The notes: a model not told the origin generated them from the sequence alone. A stretch of 64,000 nt of DNA from Lytechinus variegatus (GCF_018143015.1 NC_054747.1:248001-312000); one strand, 5' to 3'; counted from the first letter of the stretch, positions 1-13,516 are shown. Made by a program: numbers and translations.

Positions 1-211
1 ATTTATTTATTTTTAATAAAAGTCTAATATGAAAATGATGCCACTTGAAATTAGACGATGGGGGAATGGACTTTTGAATAACGAAAGTCCACGCCTCCCA
101 TTCTTTTTTTTTAATATTTCGGTGATTGTTTTACTTAATTGAACTAAGTTGTTGTATATTAATTTACTTGTGTAAAATGGATGCAAAGAAAAAAAAATAG
201 ATTTTACTTAA

Positions 212-977
212 CCCTATCTAGGCCGGGGTATTTTGGGAGTTCATATGGCCGGGGGGGGGGCCTCCCAGGCCCCCCCCTAAGATCTCGGCCGTCGACCGCG
301 CGATCGCGCCGAAAATTGGCACGCGAGTTGCCTGGGACATAAACTACAAGATCGTATAGTAATTTTATTTCATGCGAATTGCTATTACATGATTATGCTA
401 ATTTATGCGTAATTAGTATGCGAAATCATACTTTTTCCCTCTAACTCCCTAAATAAAGCTCCAAATGTACTAATTCTTGGTATAGAAACTCTTTGTGCTG
501 TTCTCAGCAAGTGTACATGAAAAAAATTGCGATATCAAATCATTTTCTTATGTATTATATTGTTTTTTGCAATTTCTTATGTATTTCTTTGTTTTTTGAC
601 CTTTTGTTTTTCATTGTTTTTTCAATGAAATTTGTTGGGGACACTTCTGTGATCATAAAAAGTATAAAATAATTACATTTAGACCAGCAAAACTAAAAAT
701 AATCATGCATTTATGAGTTTTGGTTGAAAACACAATTTGCTTGACTTTGTACACGAAATCACGTTTTTGAGCAATTTTTGGTCTGACATGCACTTACATA
801 ATGTTGCGTAATTTCGGAATCACGTACCTGGGTGACGCAAAATTGATCTCAAAAGTTGCGCAAGACTTGAAAGTAAAAAGTCAGCTAGCGGCGCGGTCAA
901 AAAATTTTGCGCGGCGAAAATATCGCACAATTTGTTGAGGGGGGGGGGCTCCGAGGCCCCCCCCGGCCTAGATAGGG
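212..977. mobile_element. piggyBac-like MITE (non-autonomous)
   Basis: A 766-bp element is flanked on both sides by TTAA (208-211 and 978-981). The tips are inverted repeats: CCCTATCTAGGCC at the left and GGCCTAGATAGGG at the right, each followed inward by a long G/C homopolymer block. A TTAA duplication with CCCT-type tips is the signature of the piggyBac superfamily. No transposase frame is visible, so it needs an enzyme from elsewhere. A short internal stretch (about 745-805) recurs near 58.6 kb, which shows the family is dispersed. Confidence 0.8.
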
Positions 978-1767
978 TTAAAACTGCCAATCTTATATAT
1001 CTTTGAACCTGTTGAACCTATTTGTCAAAATGAGTTAGATCCATTTTTCACAAATTGTATTGTTCCTGTCTCTAAACCTCTAAACTTTCAGTCACTCTGA
1101 TGATACCAAAGACAATTTGAAATTCAAATGAAAAGGTGAATGAAAGTGGCAAAGAAAATCACCTTTTTAATCGACAAAGATTGAATTCATTTCAGTTTAC
1201 TTGCAAAACGGGTTAGTTCCACAGTGATGATTGTTGAAAAAGATATAGAAAAAAAAGAAGACAAGTATATTTATTTTATACCCAATTTTATGTTCTTCAC
1301 ATGATAGGGTAGTACGTAATGACAATTTAGCTTTTTTTTAAGACCATTGCAGTAAGTGAGAATACAAAAAAAAAAATGTTTTTTCTCGAAATGGAAAAAA
1401 GTGGAACTAACCCCTTTTGCAACTCAACTCTTTAAATAAAAATAAAGGACAAGTCTTGCAAAAACACCTTGATTTGCTTGAAAAAAGGGAAAATCAATGG
1501 TTAAAACTAGAAACGTCATGAAGATCGGAAGTAAACTAGAAAGAAAATGATAATAACAAAATCTAGTTAAATTCCACCAAACTATTGACAATCGTAACCT
1601 GGTCACCACACAAATTAAGGATCCGATTACTGCATCCACTTTATATTTTTTTAAGAAATATTTTGTTAAACTATCATTCTTATTGTATAAGGTGTAATTA
1701 TTTGATTCATACGTTCTAGTTACAATTTGGTTACTGATGAAATGCTTGAAACGCCAAATTTCCTTAC

Positions 1768-1827
1768 CCTTATTATGTTTGCTGTCACTCTCAGGGTCAT
1801 TGCTCACTGGAGCTTCTTGCTCTTCAT
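1768..1827 (-). CDS. Gene A tail cassette exon, copy 9 (most 3')
   Basis: A 60-nt exon, phase 1-1, with acceptor CATTGGTAG and donor G|gtaagg. It encodes DEEQEAPVSNDPESDSKHNK when joined to the preceding G. It is acidic, rich in S, D and E, and has no tyrosine. Because length and phases are symmetric, any number of copies can be spliced in series without a frame change. The frame continues open past the donor for a while, but that sequence is intron. This is the last copy before the left edge; downstream exons are outside the window. Confidence 0.75.
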
Positions 1828-3071
1828 CTACCAATGAAAGACAACATTCAAAGTTATAATAATAATACTAATAATAAATATGTATATATATACATACATA
1901 TATATATATATATACATATATATATGAGAAACGAAGCTCACTTACAAAAGGGGTTAGTTCCATTTTTCATCAAATTTGATTTTCATGTCTCAATGTATAG
2001 ATTTTTAATAGCTCTATAAGATGATACCAAAAAATTGAAATTTCTATTAAAAAGATAACTAAAATGACGAAGAAAATTCCCTTTTGTTAAAGGGGTTAGG
2101 TCCATTTCAATTTAGTTGCAAAAGGGGATACGTTCACACATAATTTTTTTTTGGAAAAGAATATCTTAAAAATATGAAGACAGGTAGATTTCTCTAACAC
2201 CCAATTTTATGTTATCATAGTAGGGTATCATGCAAATTCAGTTTCGCATGAGAATATTGCTATATGGGAGAATTGAGGAAAACAATTTTCATGGAGTGGA
2301 CCCCTTTTGCAACCAAACTCTTCTGTTGAACCTATTTGTCAAAATGAGTTAGATCCATTTTTCATAAATTGTATTGTTCCTGTCTCTAAACCTCTAAACT
2401 TTCAGTCACCCTGATGATACCAAAGACAATTTGAAATTCAAATGAAAAGGTGAATGAAAGTGGCAAAGAAAATCACCTTTTTAATCGACAAAGATTGAAT
2501 TCATTTCAGTTTACTTGCAAAACGGGTTAGTTCCACAGTGATGATTGTTGAAAAAGATATAGAAAAAAAAGAAAACAAGTATATTTATTTTATACCCAAT
2601 TTTATGTTCTTCACATGATAGGGTAGTACATAATGACAATTTAGCTTTTTTTAAGACCATTGCAGTAAGTGAGAATACAAAAAAAAATGTTTTTTCTCGA
2701 AATGGAAAAAAGTGGAACTAACCCCTTTTGCAACTCAACTCTTCAAATAAAAATAAAGGACAAGTCTTGCAAAAACACCTTGATTTGCATGAAAAAAGGG
2801 AAAATCAATGGTTAAAACTAGAAACGTCATGAATATCGGAACTAGAAAGAAAATGATAATAACAAAATCTAGTTAAATTCCACCAAACTATTGACAATCG
2901 TAACCTGGTCACCACACAAATTAAGGATCCGATTACTGCATCCACTTTATATTTTTTAAAGAAATTTTTGTTAAACTATCATTCTTATGTATAAGGTGTA
3001 ATTATTTGTTTCATACGTTCTAGTTACAATTTGTTTACTGATAAAGTGCTTGAAACGCCAAATTTCCTTAC

Positions 3072-3131
3072 CCTTATTATGTTTGCTGTCACTCTCAGGG
3101 TCATTGCTCACTGGAGCTTCTTGCTCTTCAT
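3072..3131 (-). CDS. Gene A tail cassette exon, copy 8
   Basis: Identical in all 60 nt to the other eight copies, with the same acceptor and donor. The flanking intron differs slightly: the downstream read-through frame is broken here, while the exon and splice sites are intact. That favours the exon, and not a longer open frame, as the coding unit. Confidence 0.75.
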
Positions 3132-4366
3132 CTACCAATGAAAGACAACATTCAAAGTTATAATAATAATAATAATACTAATAATATATATATATATATA
3201 TATATACATATATATATGAGAAACGAAGCTCACTTACGAAAGGGGTTAGTTCCATTTTTCATCAAATTTGATTTTCATGTCTCAATGTATAGATTTTTAA
3301 TAGCTCTATAAGATGATACCAAAAAGTTGAAATTTCTATTAAAAAGATAACTTAAATGACAAAGAAAATTCCCTTTTGTTAAAGGGGTTAGGTCCATTTC
3401 AATTTAGTTGCAAAAGGGGATACGTTCACACATAATTTTTTTTTGGAAAAGAATATCTTACAAATATGAAGACAGGTAGATTTCTCTAACACCCAATTTT
3501 ATGTTATCATAGTAGGGTATCATGCAAATTCAGTTTCGCATGAGAATATTGCTATATGGGAGAAATGAGGAAAATAATTTTCATGGAGTGGACCCCTTTG
3601 CAACCAAACTCTTCTGTTGAACCTATTTGTCAAAATGAGTTAGATCCATTTTTCACAAATTGTATTGTTCCTGTCTCTAAACCTCTAAACTTTCAGTCAC
3701 CCTGATGATACCAAAGACAATTTGAAATTCAAATGAAAAGGTGAATGAAAGTGGCAAAGAAAATCACCTTTTTAATCGACAAAGATTGAATTCATTTCAG
3801 TTTACTTGCAAAACGGGTTAGTTCCACAGTGATGATTGTTGAAAAAGATATAGAAAAAAAAGAAGACAAGTATATTTATTTTATACCCAATTTTATGTTC
3901 TTCACATGATAGGGTAGTACATAATGACAATTTAGCTTTTTTTTTAAGACCATTGCAGTAAGTGAGAATACAAAAAAAAAATGTTTTTTCTCGAAATGGA
4001 AAAAAGTGGAACTAACCCCTTTTGCAACTCAACTCTTCAAATAAAAATAAAGGACAAGTCTTGCAAAAACACCTTGATTTGCATGAAAAAAGGGAAAATC
4101 AATGGTTAAAACTAGAAACGTCATGAATATCGGAACTAGAAAGAAAATGATAATAACAAAATCTAGTTAAATTCCACCAAACTATTGACAATCGTAACCT
4201 GGTCACCACACAAATTAAGGATCCGATTACTGCATCCACTTTATATTTTTTAAAGAAATTTTTGTTAAACTATCATTCTTATTGTATAAGGTGTAATTAT
4301 TTGATTCATACGTTCTAGTTACAATTTGTTTACTGATAAAGTGCTTGAAACGCCAAATTTCCTTAC

Positions 4367-4426
4367 CCTTATTATGTTTGCTGTCACTCTCAGGGTCATT
4401 GCTCACTGGAGCTTCTTGCTCTTCAT
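4367..4426 (-). CDS. Gene A tail cassette exon, copy 7
   Basis: Identical 60-nt phase 1-1 exon with the same splice sites. It sits 1295 bp from copy 8. The interval to copy 6 (1938 bp) is unusually long because one intervening unit has lost its exon. Confidence 0.75.
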
Positions 4427-4478
4427 CTACCAATGAAAGACAACATTCAAAGTTATAACAATAATAATAATACTAATA

Positions 4479-4509
<31 letters not shown>

Positions 4510-6304
4510 TATATGAGAAACGAAGCTCACTTACGAAAGGGGTTAGTTCCATTTTTCATCAAATTTGATTTTCATGTCTCAATGTATAGATTTTTAATAG
4601 CTCTATAAGATGATACCAAAAAGTTGAAATTTCTATTAAAAAGATAACTTAAATGACAAAGAAAATTCCCTTTTGTTAAAGGGGTTAGGTCCATTTCAAT
4701 TTAGTTGCAAAAGGGGATACGTTCACACATAATTTTTTTTTGGAAAAGAATATCTTACAAATATGAAGACAGGTAGATTTCTCTAACACCCAATTTTATG
4801 TTATCATAGTAGGGTATCATGCAAATTCAGTTTCGCATGAGAATATTGCTATATGGGAGAAATGAGGAAAATAATTTTCATGGAGTGGACCCCTTTGCAA
4901 CCAAACTCTTCTGTTGAACCTATTTGTCAAAATGAGTTAGATCCATTTTTCACAAATTGTATTGTTCCTGTCTCTAAACCTCTAAACTTTCAGTCACCCT
5001 GATGATACCAAAGACAATTTGAAATTCAAATGAAAAGGTGAATGAAAGTGGCAAAGAAAATCACCTTTTTAATCGACAAAGATTGAATTCATTTCAGTTT
5101 ACTTGCAAAACGGGTTAGTTCCACAGTGATGATTGTTGAAAAAGATATAGAAAAAAAAGAAGACAAGTATATTTATTTTATACCCAATTTTATGTTCTTC
5201 ACATGATAGGGTAGTACATAATGACAATTTAGCTTTTTTTTTAAGACCATTGCAGTAAGTGAGAATACAAAAAAAAAATGTTTTTTCTCGAAATGGAAAA
5301 AAGTGGAACTAACCCCTTTTGCAACTCAACTCTTCAAATAAAAATAAAGGACAAGTCTTGCAAAAACACCTTGATTTGCATGAAAAAAGGGAAAATCAAT
5401 GGTTAAAACTAGAAACGTCATGAATATCGGAAGTAAACTAGAAAGAAAATGGTAATAACAAATTCAGTTTCGCATGAGAATATTGCTATATGGGAGAAAT
5501 GAGGAAAATAATTTTCATGGAGTGGACCCCTTTTGCAACCAAACTCTTCTGTTGAACCTATTTGTCAAAATGAGTTAGATCCATTTTTCACAAATTGTAT
5601 TGTTCCTGTCTCTAAACCTCTAAACTTTCAGTCACCCTGATGATACCAAAGACAATTTGAAATTCAAATGAAAAGGTGAATGAAAGTGGCAAAGAAAATA
5701 ACCTTTTTAATCGACAAAGATTGAATTCATTTCAGTTTACTTGCAAAACGGGTTAGTTCCACAGTGATGATTGTTGAAAAAGATATAGAAAAAAAAGAAG
5801 ACAAGTATATTTATTTTATACCCAATTTTATGTTCTTCACATGATAGGGTAGTACATAATGACAATTTAGCTTTTTTTTAAGACCATTGCAGTAAGTGAG
5901 AATACAAAAAAAAATGTTTTTTCTCGAAATGGAAAAAAGTGGAACTAACCCCTTTTGCAACTTAACTCTTCAAATAAAAATAAAGGACAAGTCTTGCAAA
6001 AACACCTTGATTTGCATGAAAAAAGGGAAAATCAATGGTTAAAACTAGAAACGTCATGAAGATCGGAAGTAAACTAGAAAGAAAATGATAATAACAAAAT
6101 CTAGTTAAATTCCACCAAACTATTGACAATCGTAACCTGGTCACCACACAAATTAAGGATCCGATTACTGCATCCACTTTATATTTTTTAAAGAAATTTT
6201 TGTTAAACTATCATTCTTATTGTATAAGGTGTAATTATTTGATTCATACGTTCTAGTTACAATTTGTTTACTGATAAAGTGCTTGAAACGCCAAATTTCC
6301 TTAC

Positions 6305-6364
6305 CCTTATTATGTTTGCTGTCACTCTCAGGGTCATTGCTCACTGGAGCTTCTTGCTCTTCAT
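6305..6364 (-). CDS. Gene A tail cassette exon, copy 6
   Basis: Identical 60-nt phase 1-1 exon with CATTGGTAG acceptor and G|gtaagg donor. It borders the exon-less partial unit centred near 5.46 kb. Confidence 0.75.
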
Positions 6365-7604
6365 CTACCAATGAAAGACAACATTCAAAGTTATAATAAT
6401 AATAATAATACTAATAATATATATATATATATATATATACATATATATATGAGAAACGAAGCTCACTTACGAAAGGGGTTAGTTCCATTTTTCATCAAAT
6501 TTGATTTTCATGTCTCAATGTATAGATTTTTAATAGCTCTATAAGATGATACCAAAAAGTTGAAATTTCTATTAAAAGATAACTTAAATGACAAAGAAAA
6601 TTCCCTTTTGTTAAAGGGGTTAGGTCCATTTCAATTTAGTTGCAAAAGGGGATACGTTCACACATAATTTTTTTTTGGAAAAGAATATCTTACAAATATG
6701 AAGACAGGTAGATTTCTCTAACACCCAATTTTATGTTATCATAGTAGGGTATCATGCAAATTCAGTTTCGCATGAGAATATTGCTATATGGGAGAAATGA
6801 GGAAAATAATTTTCATGGAGTGGACCCCTTTTGCAACCAAACTCTTCTGTTGAACCTATTTGTCAAAATGAGTTAGATCCATTTTTCATAAATTGTATTG
6901 TTCCTGTCTCTAAACCTCTAAACTTTCAGTCACCCTGATGATACCAAAGACAATTTGAAATTCAAATGAAAAGGTGAATGAAAGTGGCAAAGAAAATCAC
7001 CTTTTTAATCGACAAAGATTGAATTCATTTCAGTTTACTTGCAAAACGGGTTAGTTCCACATTGATGATTGTTGAAAAAGATATAGAAAAAAAAGAAGAC
7101 AAGTATATTTATTTTATACCCAATTTTATGTTCTTCACATGATAGGGTAGTACATAATGACAATTTAGCTTTTTTTTAAGACCATTGCAGTAAGTGAGAA
7201 TACAAAAAAAAAATGTTTTTTCTCGAAATGGAAAAAAGTGGAACTAACCCCTTTTGCAACTTAACTCTTCAAATAAAAATAAAGGACAAGTCTTGCAAAA
7301 ACACCTTGATTTGCATGAAAAAAGGGAAAATCAATGGTTAAAACTAGAAACGTCATGAAGATCGGAAGTAAACTAGAAAGAAAATGATAATAACAAAATC
7401 TAGTTAAATTCCACCAAACTATTGACAATCGTAACCTGGTCACCACACAAACTAAGGATCCGATTACTGCATCCACTTTATATTTCTTTAAGAAATATTT
7501 TGTTAAACTATCATTCTTATTGTATAAGGTGTAATTATTTGATTTATACGTTCTAGTTACAATTTGTTTACTGATAAAGTGCTTGAAACGCCAAATTTCC
7601 TTAC

Positions 7605-7664
7605 CCTTATTATGTTTGCTGTCACTCTCAGGGTCATTGCTCACTGGAGCTTCTTGCTCTTCAT
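7605..7664 (-). CDS. Gene A tail cassette exon, copy 5
   Basis: Identical 60-nt phase 1-1 exon. The (AT)n tract beside this copy (about 7717-7802) is the longest in the array and explains the slightly larger 1351-bp spacing to copy 4. Confidence 0.75.
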
Positions 7665-7712
7665 CTACCAATGAAAGACAACATTCAATGTTATAATAAT
7701 AATAATAATACT

Positions 7713-7797
<85 letters not shown>

Positions 7798-8955
7798 TAT
7801 ATGAGAAACGAAGCTCACTTACAAAAGGGGTTAGTTCCATTTTTCATCATATTTGATTTTTATGTCTCAATGTATAGATTTTTAATAGCTCTATAAGATG
7901 ATACCAAAAAAGTTGAAATTTCTATTAAAAAGATAACTTAAATGACAAAGAAAATTCCCTTTTGTTAAAGGGGTTAGGTCAATTTCAATTTAGTTGCAAA
8001 AGGGGATACGTTCACACATAATTTTTTTTGGAAAAGAATATCTTAAAAATATGAAGACAGGTAGATTTCTCTAACACCCAATTTTATGTTATCATAGTCG
8101 GGTATCATGCAAATTCAGCTCCGCATGAGAATATTGCTATATGGGAGAATTGAAGAAAACAATTTTCATGGAGTGGACCCTTTTGCAACCAAACTCTTCT
8201 GTTGAACCTATTTGTCAAAATGAGTTAGATCCATTTTTCATAAATTGTATTGTTCCTGTCTCTAAACCTCTAAACTTTCAGTCACCCTGATGATACCAAA
8301 GACAATTTGAAATTCAAATGAAAAGGTGAATGAAAGTGGCAAAGAAAATCACCTTTTTAATCGACAAAGATTGAATTCATTTCAGTTTACTTGCAAAACG
8401 GGTTAGTTCCACAGTGATGATTGTTGACAAAGATATAGAAAAAAAAGAAGACAAGTATATTTATTTTATACCCAATTTTATGTTCTTTACATGATAGGGT
8501 AGTACATAATGACAATTTAGCTTTTTTTAAGACCATTGCAGTAAGTGAGAATACAAAAAAAAAATGTTTTTTCTCGAAATGGAAAAAAGTGGAACTAACC
8601 CCTTTTGCAACTTAACTCTTCAAATAAAAATAAAGGACAAGTCTTGCAAAAACACCTTGATTTGCATGAAAAAAGGGAAAATCAATGGTTAAAACTAGAA
8701 ACGTCATGAAGATCGGAAGTAAACTAGAAAGAAAATGATAATAACAAAATCTAGTTAAATTCCACCAAACTATTGACAATCGTAACCTGGTCACCACACA
8801 AACTAAGGATCCGATTACTGCATCCACTTTATATTTCTTTAAGAAATATTTTGTTAAACTATCATTCTTATTGTATAAGGTGTAATTATTTGATTCATAC
8901 GTTCTAGTTACAATTTGTTTACTGATAAAGTGCTTGAAACGCCAAATTTCCTTAC

Positions 8956-9015
8956 CCTTATTATGTTTGCTGTCACTCTCAGGGTCATTGCTCACTGGAG
9001 CTTCTTGCTCTTCAT
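8956..9015 (-). CDS. Gene A tail cassette exon, copy 4
   Basis: Identical 60-nt phase 1-1 exon with intact splice sites. The surrounding unit is nearly identical to copies 3 and 5. Confidence 0.75.
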
Positions 9016-9071
9016 CTACCAATGAAAGACAACATTCAAAGTTATAACAATAATAATAATACTAATAATAA

Positions 9072-9102
<31 letters not shown>

Positions 9103-10259
9103 TATATGAGAAACGAAGCTCACTTACAAAAGGGGTTAGTTCCATTTTTCATCATATTTGATTTTTATGTCTCAATGTATATATTTTTAATAGCTCTATA
9201 AGATGATACCAAAAAAGTTGAAATTTCTATTAAAAAGATAACTAAAATGACAAAGAAAATTCCCTTTTGTTAAAGGGGTTAGGTCAATTTCAATTTAGTT
9301 GCAAAAGGGGATACGTTCACACATAATTTTTTTTGGAAAAGAATATCTTAAAAATATGAAGACAGGTAGATTTCTCTAACACCCAATTTTATGTTATAGT
9401 AGGGTATCATGCAAATTCAGTTTCGCATGAGAATATTGCTATATGGGAGAATTGAGGAAAACAATTTTCATGGAGTGGACCCCTTTTGCAACCAAACTCT
9501 TCTGTTGAACCTATTTGTCAAAATGAGTTAGATCCATTTTTCATAAATTGTATTGTTCCTGTCTCTAAACCTCTAAACTTTCAGTCACCCTGATGATACC
9601 AAAGACAATTTGAAATTCAAATGAAAAGGTGAATGAAAGTGGCAAAGAAAATCACCTTTTTAATCGACAAAGATTGAATTCATTTCAGTTTACTTGCAAA
9701 ACGGGTTAGTTCCACAGTGATGATTGTTGAAAAAGATATAGAAAAAAAAGAAGACAAGTATATTTATTTTATACCCAATTTTATGTTCTTCACATGATAG
9801 GGTAGTACATAATGACAATTTAGCTTTTTTTTAAGACCATTGCAGTAAGTGAGAATACAAAAAAAAAATGTTTTTTCTCGAAATGGAAAAAAGTGGAACT
9901 AACCCCTTTTGCAACTTAACTCTTCAAATAAAAATAAAGGACAAGTCTTGCAAAAACACCTTGATTTGCATGAAAAAAGGGAAAATCAATGGTTAAAACT
10001 AGAAACGTCATGAAGATCGGAAGTAAACTAGAAAGAAAATGATAATAACAAAATCTAGTTAAATTCCACCAAACTATTGACAATCGTAACCTGGTCACCA
10101 CACAAACTAAGGATCCGATTACTGCATCCACTTTATATTTCTTTAAGAAATATTTTGTTAAACTATCATTCTTATTGTATAAGGTGTAATTATTTGATTC
10201 ATACGTTCTAGTTACAATTTGTTTACTGATAAAGTGCTTGAAACGCCAAATTTCCTTAC

Positions 10260-10319
10260 CCTTATTATGTTTGCTGTCACTCTCAGGGTCATTGCTCACT
10301 GGAGCTTCTTGCTCTTCAT
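10260..10319 (-). CDS. Gene A tail cassette exon, copy 3
   Basis: Identical 60-nt phase 1-1 exon with intact splice sites. It is the last unit of the near-identical intron type before the two diverged units on the gene-proximal side. Confidence 0.75.
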
Positions 10320-10375
10320 CTACCAATGAAAGACAACATTCAAAGTTATAACAATAATAATAATACTAATAATAA

Positions 10376-10406
<31 letters not shown>

Positions 10407-11553
10407 TATATGAGAAACGAAGCTCACTTACAACAGGGGTTAGTTCCATTTTTCATCAAATTTGATTTTTATGTCTCAATGTATAGATTTTTAATAGCTC
10501 TATAAGATGATACCAAAAAAGTTGAAATTTCTATTAAAAAGATAACTAAAATGACAAAGAAAATTCCCTTTTGTTAAAGGGGTTAGGTCCATTTCAATTT
10601 AGTTGCAAAAGGGGATACGTTCACACATAATTTTTTTGGAAAAGAATATCTTAAAAATATGAAGACAGGTAGATTTCTCTAACACCCAATTTTATGTTAT
10701 CATAGTAGGGTATCATGCAAATTCAGTTTCGCATGAGAATATTGCTATATGGGAGAATTGAGGAAAACAATTTTCATGGAGTGGACCCCTTTTGCAACCA
10801 AACTCTTCTGTTGAACCTATTTGTCAAAATGAGTTAGATCCATTTTTCATAAATTGTATTGTTCCTGTCTCTAAACCTCTAAACTTTCAGTCACTCTGAT
10901 GATACCAAAGACAATTTGAAATTCAAATGAAAAGGTGAATGAAACTGGCAAAGAAAATCACTTTTTTTAATCGATAAAGATTGAATTCATTTCAGTTTAC
11001 TTGCAAAAGAGGTTAGGTCCACAGTGATGATTGTTGAAAAATATGTAGAAAAAAAGAAGACAAGTAAATATCTTTTATTTCCAATTTTATGTTCACATGA
11101 TAGGGTAGTACATCACGACAATGTAGTTTCTCTTAAGACTATTGCAGTGAGAATAAAAAAACATGATTTTTCTCGAAATGGTAAAAAGTAGACCTAACCC
11201 CTTTTGCAACTAAATTCTTCAAATCAAAATAAAGGACAAGTCTACCAAAAAACTGGTTGATCTCCATGAAAAAAAAATCGTTAAAACTAAAAACATCATG
11301 AAGATCGGAAGTAAACTAGAAAAAAAACCTTATAATAACAAAATCTAGTTAAATTCCACTGAACCATTGACAATCGTAACCTGGTCACCACACAAATTAA
11401 GGATCCGACTAATGCATCCACTTTATATTTCTTTAAGAAATATTTTGTTAAACTATCATTCTTAATATATCAGATTTAATTATTTGACTTCATATGTTCT
11501 AGTTACAATTTGCTTAATACTGATGAAATGCTTGAAACGCCAAATTTCCTTAC

Positions 11554-11613
11554 CCTTATTATGTTTGCTGTCACTCTCAGGGTCATTGCTCACTGGAGCT
11601 TCTTGCTCTTCAT
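11554..11613 (-). CDS. Gene A tail cassette exon, copy 2
   Basis: Identical 60-nt phase 1-1 exon. The intron on its 3' side (about 10.9-11.55 kb) is clearly diverged from that of copies 3-9 and matches copy 1, yet the exon and roughly 30 nt on each side are unchanged. Confidence 0.75.
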
Positions 11614-11669
11614 CTACCAATGAAAGACAACATTCAAAGTTATAACAATAATAATAATACTAATAATAA

Positions 11670-11700
<31 letters not shown>

Positions 11701-12846
11701 TATATGAGAAACGAAGCTCACTTACAACAGGGGTTAGTTCCATTTTTCATCAAATTTGATTTTTATGTCTCAATGTATAGATTTTTAATAGCTCTATAAG
11801 ATGATACCAAAAAAGTTGAAATTTCTATTAAAAAGATAACTAAAATGACAAAGAAAATTCCCTTTTGTTAAAGGGGTTAGGTCCATTTCAATTTAGTTGC
11901 AAAAGGGGATACGTTCACACATAATTTTTTTTGGAAAAGAATATCTTAAAAATATGAAGACAGGTAGATTTCTCTAACACCCAATTTTATGTTATAGTAG
12001 GGTATCATGCAAATTCAGTTTCGCATGAGAATATTGCTATATGGGAGAATTGAGGAAAATAATTTTCATGGAGTGGACCCCTTTTGCAACCAAACTCTTC
12101 TGTTGAACCTATTTGTCAAAATGAGTTAGATCCATTTTTCATAAATTGTATTGTTCCTGTCTCTAAACCTCTAAACTTTCAGTCACCCTGATGATACCAA
12201 AGACAATTTGAAATTCAAATGAAAAGGTGAATGAAAGTGGGAAAGAAAATCACTTTTTTTAATCGATAAAGATTGAATTCATTTCAGTTTACTTGCAAAA
12301 GAGGTTAGGTCCACAGTGATGATTGTTGAAAAATATGTAGAAAAAAAGAAGACAAGTAAATATCTTTTATTTCCAATTTTATGTTCACATGATAGGGTAG
12401 TACATCACGACAATGTAGTTTCTCTTAAGACTATTGCAGTGAGAATAAAAAAACATGATTTTTCTCGAAATGGTAAAAAGTAGACCTAACCCCTTTTGCA
12501 ACTAAATTCTTCAAATCAAAATAAAGGACAAGTCTACCAAAAAACTGGTTGATCTCCATGAAAAAAAAATCGTTAAAACTAAAAACATCATGAAGATCGG
12601 AAGTAAACTAGAAAAAAAACCCTTATAATAACAAAATCTAGTTAAATTCCACTGAACCATTGACAATCGTAACCTGGTCACCACACAAATCAAGGATCCG
12701 ACTAATGCATCCACTTTATATTTCTTTAAGAAATATTTTGTTAAACTATCATTCTTAATATATCAGATGTAATTATTTGACTTCATATGTTCTAGTTACA
12801 ATTTGCTTAATACTGATGAAATGCTTGAAACGCCAAATTTCCTTAC

Positions 12847-12906
12847 CCTTATTATGTTTGCTGTCACTCTCAGGGTCATTGCTCACTGGAGCTTCTTGCT
12901 CTTCAT
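12847..12906 (-). CDS. Gene A tail cassette exon, copy 1 (most 5')
   Basis: Identical 60-nt phase 1-1 exon. The array stops just beyond it at about 12950. It shares the diverged intron type with copy 2, so these two are probably the older units from which the rest were amplified (inference). Confidence 0.75.
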
Positions 12907-13447
12907 CTACCAATGAAAGACAACATTCAATGTTATAATAATAATAATATATATATCTAAAGTGATTGTTTCTGTGGCGCCATTAGCCAAGCATTTTGAG
13001 GGGGCAAGATATCTGGCACTTGGCGTAATATTGATAACATTTGGACATTTTCCCCAAAAATCCAATTTGGCGAAAGATGTTGACATAACATTCTTGTTAT
13101 AGATGAAATTATTGCATTTCACGTTAGTTTTGTTAAATTTATCTTGAAAATTTGTTATGAAATGTTATTGAACTGACTTTATTATATTGAATATGTGTTG
13201 TTACTTTGATCATATTTTTACATTTTTTTTGGAACGGAAATACATAAATCTTGATCAAAATCTAAAATATTAGCATATTTCTTCTTTCTTTCCTTTTGTT
13301 TTACTTTGTCTAGGAATTGTCTTGTTCAAATTATCAGCAGAATCGACAGTTAAATTACCATATCCCATGAGGAATGATATACATGTAAATAATAAACAGG
13401 CAAAATTTACAGTCACCAGGTATCTGAGAAACAAAACTATTCCTTAC

Positions 13448-13516
13448 CTTTATCTTGATTAGTATTACCAGAGACAGAAATTAGAGGATGCCTTTCTCTA
13501 TCTTCCGGCATGATCT
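13448..13516 (-). CDS. Gene A tail exon, single copy
   Basis: A 69-nt exon, phase 1-1, with acceptor ttcgatttttag and donor AAAG|gtaagg. Joined to the preceding G it reads E-I-M-P-E-D-R-E-R-H-P-L-I-S-V and ends S-G-N-T-N-Q-D-K. Charge pattern, size and phase resemble the 60-nt cassette. It connects in frame from the TM exon and into the tandem array. Confidence 0.6.

Larger units (their letters stand above)
1008..12950. repeat. ~1.3-kb tandem array carrying a repeated receptor-tail exon
   Basis: About ten head-to-tail units of 1.29-1.35 kb. Each normally holds one 60-nt minus-strand exon, an (AT)n tract of about 35-85 bp, and two diverged copies of a ~390-bp inverted-repeat sequence with edges like GCAAAAGGGGTTAGTTCC. 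The exons start at 1768, 3072, 4367, 6305, 7605, 8956, 10260, 11554 and 12847, a spacing of about 1300 except one interval of 1938. The two units nearest the rest of the gene (exons at 11554 and 12847) share a distinct intron version; the other units are nearly identical to each other. The array lies in the 3' part of gene A. Confidence 0.95.

Noticed and set aside
7261-7671. 136-codon minus-strand open frames covering each cassette exon
   Set aside because: They start before a good acceptor and run through a good donor into intron. In some units the downstream part is broken while the 60-nt exon and its splice sites stay intact, so only the exon is supported.
7671-7856. Open frame rich in alternating Tyr-Ile
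   Set aside because: It is translation of the (AT)n microsatellite.
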